Shown: positions 1 through 10,100 of the stretch, piece by piece | How positions within the stretch are numbered: the first letter of the stretch is position 1 | Layout of the letters: every line of letters starts with the position of its first letter | From: Micractinium sp. NFX-FRZ | Taxonomy: Eukaryota > Chlorophyta > Trebouxiophyceae > Chlorellales > Chlorellaceae | Assembly (NCBI GenBank): GCA_029339195.1 | Contig: JAPTJF010000189.1 | Coordinates: 45,000-108,999 of the forward strand | DNA: 64,000 nt | Reading direction: 5' to 3' | Translations under genes and position numbers: made by a program | The notes under the pieces: model-generated | The model's input: only the letters and a program-made list of their open reading frames with translations | Database searches by the model: none | What the model was told of the DNA's origin: nothing

Positions 1-617
1 GAAGACCGGGGCGGCGGCCTCCTGATTTGTTTCCTATCAAGTGCCCACGACCCTGGAAGCGTGCTTGGGCGCCACACATGTAATTTGATCTTCAAACGCG
101 TCTCATGCGAGTTGGATGGAAAGTGCTGGTGCACGAGCCAAGTCCCACACGAACATGAGGTCTCCCGTCAAAATCCAGCGTGTTTACTGTATCTTTCGAC
201 CCATACTAGACCCCCGCAGTGATCAAACTACTCTTCAAGGGCGAAAACACGCAGGTGCGGCCAGCATGCCTTTCGACGGGTTCGACGTCCGCTAGAGGCC
301 GACGAAAGCCGCGCAGCGCCTTGCCTGGGAGTGTGGGTGCATGATCAAAGTCAATTCTGCGCAGAAGTAGTGTCCGCGAGCTCTGTGTGCGCCCCGATCA
401 ATGCGCCGGGGCGACTGGCCGGGCGCCCCCGCGCATTTTCGCCGCGCCAGTGCGCAATTGAGTTCATGCCTAGCGTTACACGGAGTATGGGCCTGCTTCC
501 GCCCCATCCAGCGGATCAACATTTTCTGCCGCCGCCCGCCGCCCGGCCCCGCTGCTCACGCACGGGCTTTCCCGTGACCCCCCGTCCCGCCCCACTGCCT
601 GCAGGACCTGCTTCATC
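1..617. other. 5' flank without a recognised gene
   Basis: Open frames on both strands here overlap one another, have no recognisable motif, and are what a GC-rich sequence gives by chance. The part closest to 618 is presumably promoter and 5' UTR of the coiled-coil gene. I see no RNA gene, repeat or mobile element. Confidence 0.5.
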
Positions 618-3299
618 ATGCCACCTGTGGAGCGAGATGCCGCAGGTGGAGAGGTCAGCAACGTGGCGTGTGCAGGTGAGGCAGGGGGACCTGTGGGGGA
701 GGCAGGGGCTGCACGGAAGCCCGTTGCGATTGTTGGGTTCGTTGCGTGGCGTTCGGCGACGCGTCGTCTTGCTGTGCGCTTGGGGGAGCATTGTTCAACC
801 CTCGCGTCGCTCAGCGCTGGCATGATGCACGCTCCCACTCACTGCTGCAGGCGGCCAGGGGAGCCCCAAGCGGCGGCGGCTCCACACCCCAGACTCCGCT
901 GTGTCGGCGGTGGCGGTGTGGGTGGAGGCGGGGTGCGCTGTCCAAGATGTGATTCTGAACTTACAGGTGAGGCACCGCACCCGTGAAGGCTTGGTTGGCA
1001 GGAATCTTGATGCAGAGGACAGCTGGCAGTGCTGCGCCAGCTCCTGCCCCGTCGCTGCGCATGTCGCCTTCGCCTTCCGTTGGCGTCGTGCCCTCACTGT
1101 CACCATTCCTCACAAGAACCCTGTGCCCTGCGTTCACAAGAACCCTGTGCCCTGCGTTCCTGACTGTGCAGGAACAGGTGGCCGAGCTGTCAACCACCAG
1201 CGCGCGGCAGCAAAAGGAGCTTGAGCAGATGACGGCAGCACATGAGAAGCAGCTGGCAGCGACCCGGCGCCTGCATGCCGTAGATATGGAGGCAATGGTA
1301 GAGGCAGTGCGGTGCGAGGAGCAGACCTCCGCGCAGCAGCAGCGGGCGCTGGAGCAGCAGCAGGCGGCTGCACACGAGCAAGCGCAACAGCAGGTGGCCG
1401 AGCAGCTTGCTGCAGCTGAGCAGCAGAGGGCAGCAGCGGAGCAAAGGCAGCGCGACGCTCAGGCACAGCTTGCACAGCTTGCACAGCTTGCACAGCTTGC
1501 TGCAACAGAGCAGCTGCGGGCTGCGGCGGAGCAGAGGCAGCAGGAAGCTCAAGAGCAGCATGCACTTGAGCTGGAGAACATGCGGCAGCTGCATGCAGAG
1601 CGGCAGCGTGAAAGCGAGCGCCAGCTGGCGGCAGCTGCACAGTGTGCCGATCAGGAGCTGAACGCGCATCGGCGCCAGAGCGACCGCGACCTGGCTGAGG
1701 TAGGGCGGGAGCACAGCCGGCACCGGTCTCAATGGCAGAGCGAGCTGGCGGCAGCTCAGGAGCGTGAGGCGGCAGCAGCACAGCAGCATGAGGCGCAGCT
1801 TGCGGCAGCGGCACAGCAGCTTGAGGCGGCGCAGGAGGAGTCTGCCCACCAGGTGGCGGCTCTGCAGACACTGCTGGCTGCGTCTCAGCAGCGCGAGAAG
1901 CAGGTGGCGGCAGCCCAGCGGCAGCGCGAGGAGCAGCTGGCAGCAGCCAGGGCTGAGGCAGCAGCCTCCAAGGCGGATGCGGAGGCAGCCAGGAGCGAGG
2001 CAGCAGCCAGCCAGGCAGGCGCTGCGGCAGCTCAGGCAGCTTTGGCAGCCAGCCAGGCAGAGCTGGAGCGGGAGCGGACGGGCCGGCAGCAGGATGCGCA
2101 GCGCGAGACAGCGCTGCAGCGGGAGGCCAGCCGGCTGCGGGAGCAGGTGGCAGCTGAGGCTGGGAAGCTCAAGACCGCCAAGCAGCAGCACACCGCCGAG
2201 CTCAAGGCAGCTCTGGCTGGTGCAGCCTCGCGCCAGGCTGCGGTGGAGGCGGAGCTTGCAGAGGTGCGGGCGCAGGCAGATGTTGTCCGTCAGCAGCTGC
2301 GGGACAACGAGCTGGCCAAGGGGCAGCTGGCGGAGGAGCACGACAGGGCAGAGGCGGCAGCAGCAGGGCAGGCTGCTGAGGTGGCTGCGCTGCGCAGCGA
2401 GACAGCGGACCTGCGGCAGCAGGCGGAGCAGGCTGCTGCGCAGCTGGCAGAGGCGCAGCAGCAGGCAGCAAAGTCGGCTGCTGAGGCGCAGGCTGCCAAG
2501 GCGGGCGAGCAGGATGCTCTGCACAGGCTGGTGAAGGCGCGCGAGGCTGCCGAGCAACTCGAGCAGAACAGGCAGCAGGTGCTCAAGGCCGCAATGGAGG
2601 CAGCACTTGAGGTGAGTGCATTTTACGTGCAATCTTGAGCATTGATGTGCAGAGGACGCGGTGCTTGCTTGCCAGCTGCATGCATCACGTTGACACGAAC
2701 TGTGACCTTGCCTCGCCATCTGCGATTCTGTGCGACAGCTGAGTGCCTTGTCTTCCCATCTTCCCATTGTTGCAGGGCCGGGTGGGGACCGGACGGAGGG
2801 CGGTGTCCAAGGCGACACTCAGCAAGGAGGAGGTGGGCAAGGCGCTCGCCGACCAGAAGGCCGTGCTGGACAAGAATTGGAGCGCACATGGTGAGTGGGG
2901 CTATGCGTGTGCAAGGGCTGGGTGCGGATGATGCAAGGCTGGGCAAAATCACGGCACGAATGTTTGAGCCTTGTACGCTGCCCACCCCCACCACAAACAG
3001 TCACAAAAGGGCATGAAGCATCCGCGGCCACTCAAATGCTGCACTCTTGAGTAACATCACGCCGCTGCCTCATTCCCTGCCCTGCAGTCAAGGGCCTGAT
3101 GCACGAGGAGCAGTGCAAGCGGGCAGAGGTGGAGGAGCGGCTGGTGCAGCTGCAACGGATGTATGAGCAGCTGTTGGCTCTTCGGGACGAGGACAGGCAG
3201 GCAAATGTTGTGCTGCACGAGCTATGTACGCACCTGAAGAACGTGCTGGAATCTCACGGCGTGCTGGGCACAGGCAAAGGCGACAGCGCAGAGGCATGA
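618..3299 (+). CDS. Long coiled-coil protein with putative nuclear localisation signal
   Basis: Five exons (618-675, 851-966, 1172-2611, 2776-2890, 3088-3299) join in frame to a 646-residue protein. The start is the first ATG giving an uninterrupted spliced frame. Near residue 22 there is a basic SPKRRR cluster that could be a nuclear localisation signal. From about residue 60 to 540 one 1440-base exon encodes an almost unbroken Ala/Gln/Glu-rich heptad pattern, which I read as a long dimeric coiled coil; a 9-base unit repeats four times at about 1465-1500 and gives AQL repeats. The last two exons encode a less repetitive tail with further short helices. No enzyme motif or transmembrane segment is visible. 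The architecture suggests a structural or scaffolding role, but the composition is too biased to name a family by eye. A TGTAA signal lies 124 bases after the stop. Confidence 0.75.
1111..1158 (+). repeat. 24-bp perfect direct repeat, two copies
   Basis: Two adjacent copies of CACAAGAACCCTGTGCCCTG plus CGTT, at 1111-1134 and 1135-1158. They lie in the intron just before the large coiled-coil exon and end 13 bases before its acceptor at 1171, so the second copy overlaps the acceptor region. Confidence 0.9.
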
Positions 3300-3926
3300 T
3301 TGAGGGGTCAGCGGAGGCAGCAGCGCAGGGGACACAATCGAGGCGTTTTCAGCAGTCGGGGGAATGCGTGGCGTACCAAACATGTCATAATTATCACTAG
3401 TGTGCCTTCATATTGCACATGATGTAAAAGAGTTGAAAGAGACAGAAGAGAGGCAGACAAGCTGCGCGGATGAGTGGTGGTCAGTAGGGAGTACTTATGG
3501 TCAGTTTGGTGTACGCCTGCGCGTTGCGTTGCATGCTCGTCGGGACTTGACCCAGTGGACACATGTCATGGACTGGCGGACACGACATGCCCTTCTCGCC
3601 CTTCGTGTCTGCTCTTTCAAGAATAGAGAGCAGCCTCAAGCGGCACACAGCGGTGTAGGCGCGTGCAAGGCAGGTGAGCGGGTGGGAGGTCGACGCGTTC
3701 CCCCAGCACTCGCCGTGCCCACTAGCACTCGACATCTTGACGCCGCCCTGTCTTGAACTTGAAGCGTTTGAGCGGCAGGGCTGCGCTTGAAGCCAGTGGG
3801 CCGCTCCGCTCGCCCTCGAGCACCCATCCGCTCCTGCCTGCGGCGTCTTGCAGTTCAGACGCCACCGCACGCGGCAAATTGTCATCAAGTAGCGAGCAAA
3901 GCCGCGCCAGTTAGCAGCAGGAGGGC
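3300..3926. other. Intergenic: 3' UTR of the coiled-coil gene and 5' flank of the next gene
   Basis: The two flanking genes are on the same strand. The stretch contains the poly(A) signal at 3423 and then promoter/5' UTR sequence. Nothing protein-coding is convincing. Confidence 0.5.
3423..3427 (+). terminator. TGTAA poly(A) signal
   Basis: TGTAA is the usual chlorophyte polyadenylation signal. This copy lies about 124 bases after the stop of the coiled-coil gene. Confidence 0.5.
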
Positions 3927-6838
3927 ATGGACCCACAGCCAGGGGCGGGTGCTGCTCCGCCGCCGCCGTCACCGCCATCGCCGCCAGCTGGTGTACCGAG
4001 CGCCCAGCCACCGCCGCCTGCTGAGCAGCCTGCTGTGGGGCACAACCGCGGCACCAAGCGCAAGGTGATTGCGGAGGAAACGATGCAGCCTGGGTGCCCC
4101 TTTGACCTGCTGCCGGTGGTCAAACGGAACACGTTGCGTAGTCCCGTGAGCAACAGGCAGACGTCCTTACTCCCTACCAAGCTTCCTCACCCCCGTGCAG
4201 ACCCCCGGCAATGCTGACAAGCGGTCGCGCCGTCGCATGTACTCTCACTCCAAGGGGGAGTGGATCAAGGACCTGTCAAAGAACAACTTCTCGGCAAAGC
4301 GCATCTTCCTTCCCTGTGAGCGCGTGCCGCAACTGCCTGCCTGCCTCCCTGCCTGCCTGCCTACCAACCCAATCATCGGCCGCCTAGAGCATGCGCATCT
4401 GCCTGCCTGCCTGACTGCCTGCATGCATGCGTGCACGCTTCCTGCCTGCCATGATACCACTAAGACTGTATTACGAACTCCGTTAGTGCACTCTGCCGGC
4501 GCTCAACAACTCGGCCCGACGCCCATCCCTTTGCACCCCCCCCGCCGCCCCCCCCGCCACCTGTGCAGGCGACGTGCTGAAGGAGGCGTTTGACTGGGAG
4601 GCCACCGCGGCGCAGAAGGTGCCCACCCTGCGCATCCGCTACACCACCGCGGCTGGGCAGCAGACGCAACTGGACTGCACAGCCAACGACAAGTCCAAGG
4701 ACAACAACAAGGACGTGCACCGCCTGGGGGTGCGTGGCTCTGCCGCTGCTTTGCTGCTGCTGCCGCTCGTGTTTGCCAGTGCGTGTCTACATGCTGCTGC
4801 TGCAAGCTGATGTCCTGGTGCTGCCTTTTCAACGTGCGGCTGCTGCTGCCACCGCATGGCTTGCCTGCTGCCGAACACAGACTTTTGTGGTAGCCAGGCA
4901 TGCACCCTCGCTTGCCTCTACTGCTGTTGACACTTTGCCTGCCACCTGGGACATTAAAACCACATTCACGTGTTTCACAAAAAGTATCCGCTCTTTTTGG
5001 CAGGCTCACTGCACTATGCCCAAGCGTTACGGCCCCTTCCCAAGCTCTGCGTGCTCTCTCCCCGTGCTGCCGGTTGACCTCGCTGCTGGTGCCTCTTCTC
5101 CCCTCACGTGTCCTCCCCACCCCACCCCACCATCTGCAGACTTCCTTCATGGGCATCCTTGTAGAGATGGGGGCAGGCGAAGGCGACACCATGGTCATGC
5201 GCAGCGACCCAGCAGCGGAGGGAGGCGCCGACCCCGCCAGGATCCACGTCACCCTCACCCTGCAGCGCCCAGCAGCCGCAGATGCGGGTGCAGCAGCAGC
5301 GGCTGCCCCGCTGCCCCAATCACAGCAGCAGCAGCAGCAGCAGCGGCAGCAGCAGCAGCAGCCACACGAGCAGCCACAGCCGCGACCACAGCAGCAGCAG
5401 CAGCAGCAGCAGCTGACCGGCCTGCCCTCTCTGCTGGAGGCAGACGATGTGGAGGAGTACTCTGCTTCCCGACGTGACACAGGTGCGGACAGCTGGCAGC
5501 TCCTGTTGTTCCGCGTGCGGCGGCCGGTCAACTGCTGCAATGAAAGGGTTTCGCTGGCACCGGCGTCGCCACTGCACCGCTGCTGTGGTGTGCGCTTCTC
5601 TTGCTGCTGCTCTGCCCGCCCCTTTCCCCCTCATCTGCTGCCGTGGGCTGCATGCCCTTCATCCGTACTTCACCTCGATGGTTCCTACCTTCTGCAGATG
5701 AGGAGGATGTGGAGGGTCTGGATGCAGCTGATACAGCAGCAACCAGCGGCCAGTCAGCGGCAGGCGGTGCTGCCAAGCACCACGCCCCTGCCACAGCGGG
5801 CGTAGCAGCGTCCCTTGCACCACCTGGTGCTGGCGCCCTGGAGGCAGCCCTGCCCAAGGCTGAGCCAGTCGAGGCAGCCCTGCCCAAGGCTGAGCCTGTC
5901 GAGGCAGCCCTGCCCAAGGTTGAGCCAGCCGAGGCAGCCGTGCCGTTCTCAGCAGCAGCAACAGCAGTGAGGGCTTCGCCAGTGGGCCTGTCTGGTGCGA
6001 CTGCAGCGGCGCCGCTGGCAGCAGCAGCAGGAGGCGCACCGCCGGCAGCAGCGCCTCCCGCGGTGCCGCCGGCCAAGAGATTAGGGGAACGGGCCGCTGC
6101 GACGGCACCTGGCAGGGGCAGGCAGGGGACACCTGACCTTGACGCCGCGGGCGCTGCGNNNNNNNNNNNNNNNNNNNNNNNNNNNNNNNNNNNNNNNNNN
6201 NNNNNNNNNNNNNNNNNNNNNNNNNNNNNNNNNNNNNNNNNNNNCGCTGCGACGGCACCTGGCAGGGGCAGGCAGGGGACACCTGACCTTGACGCCGCGG
6301 GCGCTGCGCCGGCACCTGGCAGGGGCAGGCAGGGGACACCTGACCTTGCAGCCGCGGGCGCAGGCGAGCACGGCGGTCCAGAGTCCAGCGGCAGAAGCCA
6401 GCAGCAGCGGCAGCAGCAGCAGCAGCAGCGGCGGCCGGGCCCTCAGCCAGGCGACTTTGACCATGTGGACACTGAGGACGCTGCCGACATGTTTTCAGCG
6501 GTGATTCCGATGGTGGCGACCTCCAGCCTCACTGCAGAGGAGCAAGAGGTGGGTGCACGGCGGGGAAGCTGAGCGGGCTGCTGGGAGTTGCTGTGGGCAC
6601 GACTTGGCAGGCCTGCTGCGCTGCCGTGCCCCTCCAATGCTCCCTAGCTCCCCCGTCTTCTGTGAGCTTTGCTGAACGGGTCCCTTTATTGCTGCAGGAA
6701 TATTGCTTCTTGTTCAGCGAGGGTGGCATCAAGGAGCAAGTGAAGCAATTCATCTACCTGCGGGTGCAGTTCAATGGGGAGCGCAGCGAGAGCATTGCGC
6801 GCTGGGCCCGACGCTACATCATGCGAGGCAGCATCTGA
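3927..6838 (+). CDS. Unrecognised protein with conserved-looking ends and a repetitive middle (contains assembly gap)
   Basis: Six exons (3927-4145, 4201-4315, 4569-4729, 5140-5482, 5698-6548, 6698-6838) join in frame to about 609 residues, of which about 29 are unknown because of the gap. The N-terminus is proline-rich. Residues 74-165 look globular and basic (SRRRMYSHSKGEWIKDL, then KRIFLP). A long Ala/Gln/Pro-rich middle follows, with a polyglutamine stretch at about 5324-5412 and a 19-residue repeat containing GRGRQGTPDL. The last 47 residues are compact again (GGIKEQVKQFIYLRVQF, RWARRYIMRG). The globular ends separated by low complexity suggest a regulatory or nucleic-acid-binding protein, but I do not recognise the family. 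The frame is the same on both sides of the gap. A TGTAA follows 53 bases after the stop. Confidence 0.7.
5324..5412 (+). repeat. CAG-rich coding repeats (polyglutamine)
   Basis: Two blocks of CAG/CAA codons, interrupted by CGG and His/Pro codons, encode glutamine runs inside exon 4 of the unrecognised protein. Such tracts are common in this window, but this is the densest. Confidence 0.8.
6095..6358 (+). repeat. 57-bp coding tandem repeat interrupted by the assembly gap
   Basis: A unit beginning CGCTGCG(A/C)CGGCACCTGG starts at 6095, 6245 and 6302. The last two are 57 bases apart (19 codons, containing APGRGRQGTPDL). The first and second are 150 bases apart across the N run, which is not a multiple of 57. 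Confidence 0.85.
6159..6244. other. Assembly gap (86 N)
   Basis: Run of 86 undetermined bases inside exon 5 of the unrecognised protein, flanked on both sides by copies of the same 57-bp repeat. The gap was most likely caused by the repeat, and its true length is uncertain. Confidence 0.98.
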
Positions 6839-6890
6839 CGGTTACGTTGAGGCAGCATGCTCAGATACGCTCGAACATCACACTATGCAC

Positions 6891-6895
6891 TGTAA
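6891..6895 (+). terminator. TGTAA poly(A) signal
   Basis: TGTAA 53 bases after the stop codon at 6838. Confidence 0.55.
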
Positions 6896-7136
6896 AACGC
6901 AGCCAAACCCTGCATTTCAGTTGCACACGCCATGCGGGGACACAGGACAGATGGGACGGGGATGAAGCGCCGCCATGTCACTGCTGCCGTCACCACCGCT
7001 GCCATTCCAAGTGCGCCCATCGCCACCAGCGCTGCTCGATTGCGTACTGGGAATTCCGTGTAACGCAATGGTGCAAGCAGAAGCCGGTTTCGTTAGCTAA
7101 AGCTGACAGAGGCTTTGTGAAGCCAGCCTGCGCTCA

Positions 7137-10100
7137 ATGCCCACCCTCGAGTTCTTCGAATCGCTGTCATCAGGCGGAGATGTGGGCAGGTGAGCGAGTA
7201 TAGTGCAACGTGGAGGTCGCCTCACCCTTCCGCCACCTTGTCGACACTTTGGCAGCGCTTTAGCAGCGCCCAATATCGCGCGCTCTCCATGCTCTCTGTC
7301 ACCCCGTGCAGCCAGCTCATCGTGCAGCACACGCATGCGCACAGCGGCTGGGCAGCCCTGCCGCCGGCGCTCAGCTCCCGCCTGTTCCAGTCGGGCCCGG
7401 CGCTGCCGCTGGTGCTGGAGCTGCGTCTGGTGCAGCAGCGCGCCGGCGTGAGCCTGCCCTCCGGCAAGCCAGTCTACGCAGCCTGGGCGGGCGATGGCAG
7501 CGCTTCACCCGGCTGCATCGGCCTGCCGGCGGGCCTGGCGCGCGCTCTGCGGCTAGCGGAGGGCGCCGCCGTCGCGCTGCGCCCACTGCCCGAGGCGCCG
7601 GAAGCGGTGTCAGTTACTGTGGAGCCTGCCAGCGAGGATGACTGGGAGATAGTGGAGCTGAATGCCGAGTACCTCGAGGATCAGCTGCTCAATCAGGTGT
7701 GCCTGGGCTGCCTGGGCTGCCTGGGTTTTCCATGTGCCTGGGCTGCCTGCTTTTGTGGGTTGGCATGTGCTGCCTGCGTGGTGATGGCGGGCTCGAGGCC
7801 TGGGCCTGCCTCAAGTGTGGCTACCTGCTGTGGGTCCTGCCGCTGTGCTTGGTGATGGAGGGCAGGTGAGGAAGCTGGTTGGAAGCTCTGGCATCTTTGG
7901 TGGCCTCCCCTTCTCTCCACCCCATCCCCCGCCGCACCCTCCCTCCCCCACCGCTGTGCAGGCAGGCGTGGCCAGCCCGCAGCAGCCGCTGCCGGTGTGG
8001 GTGCGCAGCCTGGGCGTGGTGCTGCGCGTCACTTCCATGGTGCCAGCTGGGCCCGTGGCAAGGCTGGTCAGGGGGACAGAAATCTACGTGGCACCTCGGC
8101 TCAGGGTGAAGCCCTCTGTGGGTGGAGCGGTTGCTGCTGGTGGCGTGCTCCTGCCGGGACATGCGCAACGGCCTAACGGTGGCAGTGGCATCGATGGCGA
8201 CGGCAATCTGGCGGGGCGGCAGCAGCATTCAGGTGCAACTGAAGCAGGCCAGCAGCAGCCGCAGCAGCAGCAGCATGATGGGGAAGCGTCGGATGCGGCT
8301 GCCGCCCCGCTGCAGGCTGTGCTGCGGGTGCAGCGGGTCAGCAGCAGGGTGGCATCTAGCGTGCAGGCCTCATCTTTGTCTTCCCAGGCACCCTCGCCCA
8401 CCAACGGTCAGCAGCAGCACCAGCAGCCACAGCCGCCGCAGCAGGCACAGCACCAGCAGCAGCTACCGCCGGGCATGCAGCGTGTGTTTGCCAGCCCCGC
8501 CACGCTGGCCCGCTGCGGGCTGCGCCCAGGGGACTGGGTGCGCCTGGCGGGGCGGGACACGCGCTCGCTCACAAAGTTTGCCAGCCTGGCAGCGTCCGAG
8601 CTGGCGGCGCCCGGCCACCTGGCGCTGACAGCGCAGCAGTGTGAGTGGGCGGGGGCGCCGCCTTACTCACACATCCTCTTGCAAAGGCTCACACCTGGGC
8701 AGAGGGAGCTTATTGCAGAGGCAGCAGAGCTGCAGCGATCCACAGCTGGCGGCAGCGGCAGGACCACAGGCAGCAGCAGGGCCACGCTGGGAGGCATGCT
8801 GGGGCGCCCAGCTGGCAGCGGCAGCGGCAGCGTTGGCACGCTGCAGCCGGAGCAGCCAGCAGAGGCGGCAGCAGGCCAGCAGGACACGGAACAGCAGCAG
8901 CAGCAGGAGGAAGAGGAGGAGCTTGCTGCCTCAGGTGCAGCAGCTGCGCTGGCCGGTGCCAGCTGGCTGCGGCCCGCTGCCGAGCAGGCGCTGCGGCACC
9001 TGCTGCCCGTCCTGGGGCTGACCCCCCGCAGCCTGCTGCAGGTGTGGGGCAGCCCGGGGGAGCGGGGGTGCACTTGCCTGTGCCTTGCATGCAGCAGCTG
9101 TGCTTCCCCTTGACACTACTGCTGAAGTGCTCCTTCCAGCATGCCGCCCAGCATGTCAAAGTCGATCCCTGCGCACCAGGCGTCACCCTGCTGTCCATTC
9201 CCTCTCTACTTTATGCCCCGCAGAGCTGGGGCGCGCCGCGGCCCGGCGGCCTGCTGGTCACCGGCCCCGCCGGCAGCGGCAAGTCCGCCCTGCTGGCGGC
9301 GGCAGCAGCGGCGCTGCAGCAGCACCCGGAGTGCCTCACATTCTGCGTCACCGTGAGCTGTCGTGACATCAGCGCTGAGGGCGCCAGCCAGGCGCAGGCG
9401 CAGATCCTGCCAAAGGTGCACGGGGGACCAAGGGGAGGGAGGAGTGTGTGAAAGGGGTGGTGTGCGTGGGTGTGGAGACTGGGTGGAGGAGAGTGATGGG
9501 ATGTTGGATGTGTGCTGCTGCGATGCACGGCTGCACCGGCACACCGCCCAGGACACAGCAGTAGGATCAAGCCACAACGGGCAAGCAGCCGTGCATCTGG
9601 GATTGAATACCCCCAGCTGACAACGTTCACTAGGGCACCCAGCCCAGGTGGGGCACTCCCATCTCACCTCAGGCGACACTTCTTCCCCCACGGGTCATGC
9701 CGCTGCAGGTCCAGGAAGCTCTGGAGCACCTGCCCTCCCTGCTGGTGTTTGATGACCTGGACGTGCTGTGCCCCGCTGAGGCAGCGGGCGCTGACGGGGC
9801 GGCCAGCTCAGCAGACCCTGCGCTGCTGACCTGGCTCTGCGACCTGCTGGACCACCTGGCCACGCCCAGCCCTGACTGGGGCTGCCTGCCACTGCCTGCT
9901 GCCGGCAACGGCTCCACGGGCGCCAGCACATCAGCTTTCGCAGCAGTGCTGGGCGGTGCTGGCAGTAGCAGCAACAGCAGCAGCAGCAGCATTGGTGGTG
10001 GCAGTGGTGGCGCCGCGCTGTGGCCGCCGCTGGCGGTGGCAGCCACCTGTCGCGATGTTGCGGCACTGGCGGCGCCGCTGCGGGCAGCGGGGCGGCTGGA

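Noticed and set aside
476..838. Several overlapping open frames at the left end, on both strands
   Set aside because: They overlap the real first exon (618) or have arginine/proline/alanine-rich random composition and no motif, as expected from GC-rich shadows.
1190..2818. 542-codon open frame antisense to the coiled-coil exon
   Set aside because: Leu/Arg/Cys-rich mirror of CAG/GCA codons on the other strand; it ignores the intron boundaries and has no domain.
4503..5540. 345-codon antisense frame with a poly-Cys stretch
   Set aside because: Produced by reading CAG/GCA repeats in the wrong frame; the plus-strand gene explains the region with consistent splicing.
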